Positions 55,501 to 64,000 of a stretch of DNA of 64,000 nucleotides are shown here, one piece after another. The stretch comes from Paraconiothyrium sp. Pb-2020 (taxonomy: Eukaryota; Ascomycota; Dothideomycetes; Pleosporales; Didymosphaeriaceae): contig JAJUBI010000005.1 of assembly GCA_022419385.1 (NCBI GenBank), positions 3,534,001 to 3,598,000 of the forward strand. The letters run 5' to 3'. Numbering within the stretch: position 1 is the first letter of the stretch; each line of letters begins with the position of its first letter. The translations under genes were made by a program, and so were the position numbers. The notes beneath the pieces were generated by a model. It saw only the letters and a program-made list of their open reading frames with translations. It ran no database searches and was not told the DNA's origin.

Positions 55501-58500
55501 CTCGCCTGATGGCCTACTTGCTAGAATGTGCACAGCGGTCCGTCCCGCATTGTTGCGTTGATCGGGGTCGATGCCTAGAGCAAGGAGCTGCATTGCAATA
55601 GCAAGGTAATCGAGTCCACAGGAAGAATGTAGTACCCTATCCTTCAACGCTAGTTCGTGCAGGAGTGTATTGCCCCGGTAGTCGACCGCTGTATGGTCCA
55701 TACCTTTCTGCAACAGGTAGTCGAACTTGGCTAGTCGGTTTTGGGAATACCTGTCAGGGCTTTTGCCTTCATGGAAGGCGATGGCAATGTGAAGCAGCGT
55801 TCGTCCATCGAAATCGCGCACATTGAGGTTCGCCCCATTCTGAAGTAAAACTTCCAGCTCTTTGTCTTCCGCTCTACAAGAAGACCCGCCGCTTATCGCA
55901 CGAGAAAGAACGGTCAAACCTTTCACATCTTTTGCATTGACGTCCGCACCCGCTTCAAGTAGAAGGAGTAGCAGTGCTCCCGACTGAGGTTCGTTGGTGC
56001 GCATGCAAAGTAACGGTGTCTCACCAAGGCGATTTCGCTCGTTAGGATCGGCTCCTGCATATAAGAGAGCCTTCAAGACTCTAACGTCTGCACTCCATTG
56101 TTTAAGAAGAATGTGCAAAGGTCCGCTTCTATCTTTGTCTTTGAGAGTCAGATCTGGCCCATAGTCCAGAAGTCTAAGTGTCGCATCGACATGATAACAG
56201 TTCAGCAGGATATATGTCGGCGATTGTCCATCGTGGTACCGAGAAGATATGTTCATGTCCGCATGACCAATCTCGATCAATAAACTGATCGATTCGGGTG
56301 AGGTGACGAGGTGTAACGGTACCTTTCCTGCATCATTGACGGCGTTTGCGTCCGCACCAGCCTCAAGAAGCAGACGGACCGCGACCGGCGTATTGACTGC
56401 ACAGTGAAGAGGAGTGTCCCCATGATGTTCTTTTTGATTGATGTCGGCTCCTTTAGCAATTAACAACGTGACTAATTCTTGCCACTCCTCTGCGCTGAAC
56501 TTCTTGCTGCCTTGGTAACGAAATCCTGAGCACAAAGCATGCAGCGCAGTGAAGCCTCGCTTTCCCCGTTCTTCTGTTTGTTCCACGGCGTAGTACTCGC
56601 GACCCGAGTCCATACCACCAAATTCGGGACCCCAGTTTTCGCAAAGAACAGTCGGATCGGCTCCAGCTTGGATCAATGTTACAATTGTATTACGGCTCGA
56701 GGAGCGACAAGCAGCAACTAGAGCAGTGTCTCCACGTGGTGTGGCGTTCACCTGGATACCAGGGCACTGCAAAAGGCGATGTACGAGCTTGGCACGGCCT
56801 TTGTATGCAGACCATTCTAGAGCTCGATGAACCGCCTCCAGATCATGCAGGAATGGTATGAAAGTATTCAGCGCTTCCATATGACCATTCTTACATGCGT
56901 ACTATCGCAAGTTATTTCGTGAAAGTTCAATGATGGTGGAGTACTTACCATCAACGGAGTATGCCCCACAGACGTCGGTGCATTGCCGCACCAGTTTCCT
57001 GGTGAATCTCGCGTCCTCTTAGTCAATGGGTCGACTCCAGCTTCAAGGAGAGCCTTGACAGCCTCTGCGCGATTCTCGGCTGCTGCTTCAAGCAAAGGCT
57101 TCATGCCATCCTCTTGACTGTCCACATCTGGGTCTGCTCCAGCATGGACCAATAATCTGATGATGTCTGCATGCCCCGAAGAGGCAGCAAACCAAAGAGG
57201 TGTCTTGCCGGATGTATCGAGCACGTCAACATCAACTCCACTATGAATGAGGTATCGAGCGTAGTCGTACAAACCATACCTTGCCGCCACGTGCAGCGCG
57301 GTAAGGCTGTGGACCTGACTTCCTTGCTTAGACCACTGCAACTTCAACCACGCTTTTCTTCTTGCAGTATTGTCCAGAAAATCGTGAACAACAGTGTTTA
57401 TTTCAGGTTGTGGTAAGCCCGCAGACGCAGATCGAGCGACGTGGATATGCCAGTTGGTGGCTGCATACACAAAGAATGGATAGCGCAACCGAATTTGCTG
57501 CTCCTCGTGTAAGCAGGTCGTGTCATTGTCGAACCAAAGATCTTCAGCCTCGACATCTTCCTTTCCCGGTATATCCACATCATCGAGGCATCCAGACTGC
57601 AGGTAAGACAAGCACGCAATAGCAAGGCAACCATGAGTGGCACCGGGACGAAGAATCGGGTATCCACCATCACCTTCAACTCTTATTTCAGACTTCAGGT
57701 ACTCTGTAAAGGAATGATGAATGACGCTGACAGTCTCGTCTGGCAGTATTTCAAGCAGGGGTCCCGTTGCTGCACGAACGAGATTCTTCTTTGCCTTCAG
57801 ATCCGATCCCGCCTCTGAACGATAGGTGGTATCGAGCATCTCCGCAAGTTCTAGAAGTCGTAGTGGACGTGTAGCATGCGTCACCCATTGAAGGATGAGC
57901 AGCTGAATATCCTGCGGCACACCAGACCTAGTCGCATGCTCCCGAAGTAGGCGTGTGTACATGTCGTGCAGATCGGTCGGAAGTGCCTGAAGAACATCGT
58001 CGATGTGTGCGTCCGTTTCAAGAAAAGCATCCAGAGCAAGCTTTGCGTACAGGAAGAGCCGTTTGCCGGCCGGGATAGCATTCTTGATAAGCCTTTGGTC
58101 GCTAAGCGCTATGTCTGTTGACCTTAAGCCATGCTCGACATATTTCTCAATATCAATGTCGACCTCTTTCTCATGTAGGCGTATGCTAAGCAACCTCGAG
58201 TTTCGTAAAGGTGTTTCCACTGTCAGTACGGGCCGACTTGTGATTAGCACCTTTGCTTTATCAGGCTTCCACTGTCCAACTCTAGCTAGAGATCGGATAA
58301 ACTCATCGTTACCCTGATCCATCTCATCGAGCGCGTCGGCGATGCAGAAGACTTGCCCAGGAAGGCCATCGATTGCAAGCTTTAGGTTGGACCAGTGATC
58401 CTCCATCGTGATGCTATTGACGGATCGTCCTGATTTTACTAACTCTTTTAACCGCTTTTGTAATGGTGGACTATGCACAAGTATTTGATCCAGCCAGTCG

Positions 58501-58916
58501 CGAAGCAAGGCAGCGGGCTCATGGTTCGCGTCAATAATCTGACGAAAGAAGAAGTACAGCACCATGGTCCCCGATTGTGATTGGGCCAATTCGTTCACAA
58601 GATGTGCGGCAAGGACAGACTTGCCCGAACCAGGTATTCCTTTGATCCACAGAAGCCCATCCTTTTTGCTTTTGAGCCATTCGCGATAATCATCGTTTGA
58701 TGTGAACCATGCGCTGGTACCGGCTAGGTGAGAAGCGAGATGTTTGCGAAACTCTCCGCCGTCGAGGGAATACTCTGTAGGATTCAACCATGCGCGTATC
58801 TTCCGAATCTGCTCTGGAGGTTCTGGAAGGATTTGATCAGGATTGTAATTGCTGATATCGTCCTGTTCAATAAAGACGACACCGTCATCGCTAGTATTAG
58901 TTGCAGAATCGGACAT
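52506..58916 (-). CDS. Giant NACHT-ankyrin protein (NLR-like)
   Basis: Three exons, 58916-56949, 56901-54019 and 53963-52506, 2,102 residues; introns of 47 and 55 bases (GTAAGT...AG), both phase 0. The frame is open further up, but the ATG at 58916 (MSDSATNTSDDG) is preferred; in-frame upstream ATGs exist. The NACHT NTPase domain has the P-loop GIPGSGKS (93-100) and Walker B VFCIADALDEMD (189-200), with sensor-like ITSRP and the winged-helix block RPLRLLELAEML. From about residue 550 to the end the protein is almost entirely ankyrin repeats, well over twenty (e.g. TALHVAARYGLYDYARYLI, KTPLWFAASSGHADIIRLL). Only about 85 residues precede the P-loop, so no recognisable N-terminal effector domain (HeLo, Goodbye, lipase, HET) is present. 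Such proteins act in non-self recognition and programmed cell death in fungi; the ligand is unknown. Confidence 0.92.
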
Positions 58917-59036
58917 AATATTTTGTAGATTTGAGATGAAGAGGGTATGTAACATTGAAAAGAAGGTAGGATGCGCCTCGCTTTTGATTGAATTAGGCAT
59001 CCGCATCGGCCGCCTAACTACGCTGGGTAAGCACAC

Positions 59037-60188
59037 ATGATCTCCTGGAAGTGAGTCAATCGAGGACCAATACTACAACTGAATTCAGTATCAAGATTCT
59101 TGCTAAAACATGCCGGTAGACAACTTCAACACCCTGCGTTGTTGTCATGTTGCTAGACTGGGACGATTTCGTGATCACACATTATGACGTCCGCTCCAGA
59201 GGTTACTGTGCGGTTCAAGCACCTAAGACAACTAATGCACCTCTCGTTCGTATGCATTTCGATCTCGGGATGCCTTAATTTCGGTGACAGCTCTGGCCGG
59301 TGAACTTCAGGTAGACCTTATTCAATGGAAGATAGGACATAACCTAAATCGAATCACAGCGCTCCCACAAACGTTGCCAAAATAAAACGGGATAAGAAAT
59401 GCCGGAGGATAGGACATGGCCGCGTAGCTGTGCGAAACGTGATAGAAGGCGAGAGCAACGATAACGCGATATGAGTGCTGTTATAGATATAATTGTGGAT
59501 AAATGTTCGGGGTCACGAAACTGCGCAAGACTTTCCCTGTTTTGATTGATGGCAAAGTGCATGTGGGAGGTAACACCCCGCCTCAGCCCACTAAACCCGT
59601 TGAGGTTAGCGATGATCGTACGCATCAGGCAACACCACACAACGTAATTCTTCCTTCTGACATCGACCCCTTATGAACTCCATTTGTCGAACCTTTCAGT
59701 CCGAGTCTTCAAAGCTATGCCGCGCCTTCTGGCTATTCCACGATAGATCCGGGATATGATCTTCGAGTTTGTGATTTTCGCATGCCGTCTGGCGCCTGAT
59801 ACCCTTGCCGAGACCCATTCACACCGATATGACAGCGTTGCCTCTGCTATCCATCAACAGACAGATCCATAAGAGACCGAGAAGCTTCTCAATTGCGTAG
59901 CTAACGGCTATAGGCTAGACGCAGAGACTTCAAGATCATCGCGAATCGAGACATACCAAGAGCGGAAGGACTCACCATTTGCCCACTAGTATCTCATCGA
60001 CTCGGAGAATCCAAGTCGGCGTGCACGCGTACCTGAACTCCTGTGCCATAAATGGGACACTTGAGAGTTATTTTGCATCGGCCTCGTTGGCTCGCTGATC
60101 ACGCAACTTCTTTTTATTAGATTATCAGAAGGTTTGATAGATGCTGTGGAGTATTCTGATACGCTTTAAATGACAGCATCTATTCAAA
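59037..60188. other. Intergenic, no gene seen
   Basis: About 1.15 kb between the NACHT-ankyrin gene's upstream end and the dioxygenase stop. The only longer frame (59344-59640, minus) has no ATG-supported, recognisable product. It should contain the NACHT-ankyrin promoter. Confidence 0.4.
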
Positions 60189-61622
60189 TTACTTGGCTTC
60201 TGCCGTATACGGCGTTTCATAAGGTCGCTCCGCCTGAGGAGTGATCCTTGCAAGATGGCGACGCTCTCCAGTCACCCAATCGACAATCGCAGAATGAGAG
60301 GTCACCCTGTTGTCCCAAACTACGACCGTCTTCGGCGCCCAGCGCACGCGTGCCTGGTAGTCGATACCGCGACCAATGTGGTCTATCAGGAACTTGAGCA
60401 AGTACTCGCTTTCTTCCTTCTTCAAACCATCAATAGAACGAGTGACTACCGCTGATCAGTCGAGGGGTATGCACAATAGGAGGCAATTACTCACAGCCGC
60501 CATTTACAAACAGTGCCTTCTCACCAGTGGCAGGATGCGTCCTGACAAGCGGGTGAGAGTTCTTGACAGGTTCGCGTCGCACGACGCCTCCATGGCTCTT
60601 GCTGAACTCGGCCTGTTCAAATCCAGAGTGGACGGCCGTCAGCCCGTGAAGGCGCTCCTTGAGGGCTGGGGAAAGGCGATTGTACGCCTCTACATGGTTT
60701 ACGAACGCCGTGTCACCTCCGACCTCTGGTGTATCGAGAATGATCAGAAACGTGGTACCCGGAGGCTGTTCCTCATACGTCACATCTGAATGCCATGCTA
60801 CACTGCTGTTTCGGTTCGCTAGGAAGCTTTCAAACTCGCCGGCGCCGCCATTGCGGTAGACAAGGTGGATCTCTGGGTAGCCTTCGGGTGCACCGCTTGT
60901 CTGGCATCGCAATTATGTCAGCGCCTGTCTCGCTCAAGTCCTACGGCCATGCACTCACAGGATGGATGTGATGCCTCCCGAAGTATGCACCGAAATCAAG
61001 AGCCTCTTGGATAGGCAGATCTGCAAGGTCCTGGTCTCTAAATGCAACGACTTTGCGTTGTGCGACAAGAAGCGCGAGCTGGTCTTTTCCAGCATTGCTA
61101 AGCTTACTTAATTGGACGCCGGTGACTTCGGACCCAGTGGTTGGGGTCAGATGTTGCAGCTTCGAACCGTCGACAAGGAGGTCTTTGAAGCTAGGGTCGG
61201 CGTCTTTGCCATGCTCGGTATGGGTGAATGGTTCCCAGGGTGGGTACTTCTCGCCGTGGTCCCATACTGGCAAATAGTGCGGGTACTCCAATGGGTCAGT
61301 CAAGGACTAACGATATATTGGTGAAGCTTACAGTTGCGGTAGTACTACCGCCCTCTTCATCGATGACGCGGCGAACCTTTGTTTTATCTTGCTCGACGGA
61401 CTTTACCTCTTTGGCTGACTTCTCTGGCTCTACAGAACTAACTTGCTCAGCAGGCTTCTCCTGGTCGACTGGCTTCTGCTGTTCAACAGGGCTTTTCTGG
61501 TCAACATGCTGGTCCTGCTCGATGGGAGAGTCGGCTCGGATAGCGAGGCGCTCTGCAAGCTCTCCGGGCGTGATGGACGCTGGGACAGCGGTCTCTGCTT
61601 GACTGATAACTTCTGTCGCCAT
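60189..61622 (-). CDS. TauD/TfdA-type 2-oxoglutarate dioxygenase (Jlp1-like)
   Basis: Four exons, 61622-61332, 61285-60959, 60900-60495 and 60445-60189, 426 residues; introns of 46, 58 and 49 bases, GT-AG. The N-terminal 80 residues are Glu/Gln/Lys-rich repeats (PVEQQKPVDQEKPAEQ). Then RRVIDEEGGSTTATYPHYLP and WDHGEKYPPWEPFTHTEHGK lead into the catalytic core. The iron ligands are His243 and Asp245 (WHSDVTYEEQPPG) and His392 (NRVTSHSA), with the 2-oxoglutarate-binding Arg in RRHLARITPQ (about 408). The family oxidises sulfonates such as taurine, releasing sulfite and aldehyde (yeast Jlp1), or related substrates. Its divergent neighbour is a Dal5-type transporter, which supports a sulfonate role. 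Confidence 0.9.
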
Positions 61623-62694
61623 GTTGCTCACAGTACGATCTTAGGTGCCGCACTACCGTCAGCAACACACGCATTTATATGACTTGCACCTTCCAAGCGA
61701 CTTAGATCACAAGACACCATCACTCCATATCCGATGCCGGCGTTCACGGTACTCGGACGCAACTCTGTCCGAGTGGTTTCGGACATAAACATGCGCAGCA
61801 TCAACCTGCCCAGCGACGTGCCCTTCGTCCAAGCAAGTGCGTACATCGATGATAGAGATGTGTGTGGTGTTGTTGCGCAAGAGCCAGCATTCGATTCGCA
61901 ATATCGCGTATTTCGAGGGGTTGATGACGACGAACTTCAAGCGCGTCGGCGCTACCGGTAGTGTAGAGCAAGCATCAACATGCGGTCTACGGCAAAGACC
62001 AAAATATGGGAAGATAGATGGGGACATGCGTACGATTAACTGCAGGCTCTTCCATACCAGACTTTTACTACTGTCGGCGCGGTTATCCCTCAACTTGCCA
62101 CTTCTGGATCCATTTTTTTTTTGGAAAGCCTAGGTACTAGGGTGTCTAGACCAAAAGCGCTCCGAAATCTCGAAGCAAACGCTGTCCCGACCTTATCGCG
62201 ATAGCATAATATCTTCTAAAACGACGTGATACATCGATTTGCACTACGCGTGGGATGCTAACATCGGGTGTGGTTGCCGCGAGAGTTGCCGCGGAAGCCT
62301 GAGCGGGGCCATTCGCGCCTGAGACGTAGAAGCTCGGCCGTGAAAGCCTGTTGAAAGCTTCACTCCGCCAATAACGACTAGGCGAAGCTTGCGATAATCT
62401 TGGGCTGCTTAAGATCATATCTTAATCCAGCAATTCTTCCTGGACACTGGGCCGATTGCGCTCTAGAAGCGCGCCTCAGAATCATTTGCCTCCACAATGG
62501 CCCGTCTGCGCACGTAATGAGCATTGTTAGTTTTTCGACAGACACGCATGGCTATGGACCGACTACCGTTCGAGAACTGATATCATCCTTCACGCAATTG
62601 GGTGATTGAGTAATGTTGCAATATACATATATGGCTCCGGCAATCCCAGAGGCTCATCCAGCTCGCTCGCAAGAGTTCGGTCAACTCAAACGTC
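61623..62694. promoter_or_regulatory. Bidirectional promoter between dioxygenase and transporter
   Basis: 1,072 bases between two divergent ATGs. Co-regulation, for example by sulfur limitation, is plausible. I could not point to a convincing CYS3/Met4-type site by eye. Short open frames here have no signature. Confidence 0.45.
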
Positions 62695-64000
62695 ATGGCC
62701 AGTGTTACGGTCGAAGATGCGATTCCGACTGCCGCTCAGGCGGACACTGTTTCCATCCAATCCATCGAGAAAACCGGCAACAAGCCACCACAGGGCATCG
62801 CGAAAGACGCAGAACTTGTCACTGCGAGAGGAAATATCATCTCCAAAGATGGTGTTGTCTTCTCTTCGAACGAATCCGACGACAGTCTGTCCGGCAACAT
62901 CTTTTCAGACCCCGAAGTTGCGGCGTACTACAAAGATGTGTATAAAAACGCGAAGTACGAATGCAGACATATCTTCGACCCCACTGCCACCTGGACCGAG
63001 GAGGAAGAAAAGAAAGTTATACGGAAGTTAGACTTACGGGTCTGCTTCTGGGCATGCACTATGTTCTTCAGTCTGCAGATCGATCGTGGCAACTTGACCC
63101 AAGCTGTGTCTGGCACTTTCCTGAAAGACTTGAAGCTGACCACAAATGGTACGTTAGAGCTCTTTCCCAATCTTATACGAATGTCTTGCTCATTTGATAA
63201 TAGACTACAACACGGGAAACACTGTGTTCCTTGTGGCATTCTTGCTCGCCGAGCTTCCTTCTCAACTCTTGTCAAAGAAGATAGGTCCCGATCGGTGGAT
63301 CCCAATGCAAATGGTGAGCTGTTCCACACTGAATCTTGAAATACAAAACTAAAGCTATCAACAACAGGTGCTTTGGTCTATCGTTGCTATGAGTCAAGCA
63401 GCTCTAACAGGCAGGGCCAGCTTCTTGGCAACCCGAGCTCTTCTCGCCATTCTGGAGGGTGGTTTTATCCCTGACCTAGTGCTCTGGCTGTCCTACTTCT
63501 ACACAGGTCGCGAACTACCGATCCGACTGAGCTTCTTCTGGACTGCACTAAGTGTCACCACAATCATCACCTCATTACTGGCGTTTGCGATCTTCCACCT
63601 TGAAGGGGTCAACGGTATGGCGGGATGGCGATGGCTTTTCCTGCTCGAAGGACTCATCACCCTGCTCATTGGTATCGCCTCATTTTTCCTCATGCCAGCA
63701 TCAGCAGTGCAAACAAAGACCTGGTACCGTCCCAAGGGCTGGTTTACCGACCGAGAACTCACAATCGTCGTCAACCGAGTCCTTCGTGACGATCCCCGCA
63801 AAGGCGACATGCACAATCGTCAGGCCATTACACCCAAACGTCTCTGGAACTCGATGAAAGACTATGATCTATGGCCTCTCTACATCGTGGGTCTCATATG
63901 CTTTATTCCTCAATCTCCGGTAAACTACTATCAGACCCTAGTCCTCCGGTCTCTGGGCTTCAGTACACTCAATGTCCAACTCCTCGTCATCCCTTCTGCT
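62695..64000 (+). CDS. MFS transporter, Dal5/Soa1-type anion:cation symporter (partial)
   Basis: Exons 62695-63148, 63204-63313 and 63368 onwards; the gene runs off the window after 399 codons. Introns are 55 and 54 bases, GT-AG. A cytosolic N-terminus of about 110 residues precedes WTEEEEKKVIRKLDLRVCFW, the usual start of the Dal5 family. Transmembrane helices follow (VCFWACTMFFSLQI with QIDRGNLTQA; NTVFLVAFLLAELPSQLL; ATRALLAILEGGFIPDLVLW with the ARALLG.EAG-like motif). The central loop begins after FLLEGLITLLIGIASFFLMP. The family imports allantoate, nicotinate, biotin-like acids or, in the case of yeast Soa1, sulfonates and sulfite at the plasma membrane. Substrate assignment here leans on the divergent TauD-type dioxygenase. 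Confidence 0.88.

Noticed and set aside
61307..61331. A 25-base intron in the dioxygenase gene
   Set aside because: Too short to splice; the acceptor at 61286 gives a 46-base intron with a good branch site and restores the family sequence.

Overview
The window looks like a chromosomal segment of a filamentous ascomycete (Pezizomycotina). Genes are interrupted by short introns of about 42-78 bases, with GT donors, CTAAY/CTGAC-like branch sites and AG acceptors. Typical Pezizomycotina families are present: a NACHT-ankyrin protein, a HET-domain relic, a Zn2Cys6 regulator and F-box proteins. Placement in Dothideomycetes/Pleosporales is a guess from overall character. Exon structures were assembled by hand from reading frames and splice signals; coordinates are exact only where the frame closes.

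Left part (1-25 kb), gene-dense and mostly housekeeping: succinate/fumarate carrier SFC1, a basic AT-hook nuclear protein, a mitochondrial Sel1/TPR-type protein, a broken beta-lactamase-like gene, a secreted carboxylesterase with an extra N-terminal domain, ETF beta, an F-box protein, an isochorismatase-like hydrolase, an O-methyltransferase relic, VMS1 (ribosome quality control), an unknown conserved protein, twinfilin, and a large SLIP-GC/dynamin-like GTPase.

Middle (25-41 kb), accessory: a decayed HET-domain gene, then a compact group of a Zn2Cys6 regulator, a divergent glutathione S-transferase and an O-methyltransferase (frameshifted N-terminus, catalytic His position changed). About 8 kb without a convincing gene follows (roughly 32.6-40.7 kb), holding foldback and palindromic sequences.

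Right part (41-64 kb): a frameshifted PEX11-family gene, an F-box-like protein, coronin, a GPI-type Ser/Thr-rich wall protein, a four-helix membrane protein, a short-chain dehydrogenase, a 39-residue metallothionein-like peptide, a 2,102-residue NACHT-ankyrin protein, and at the end a divergent pair. The pair is a TauD/Jlp1-type 2-oxoglutarate dioxygenase and a Dal5/Soa1-type transporter, a plausible sulfonate uptake-and-desulfonation unit. Twinfilin and coronin, both actin regulators, can only be read correctly if GC-AG introns are accepted.
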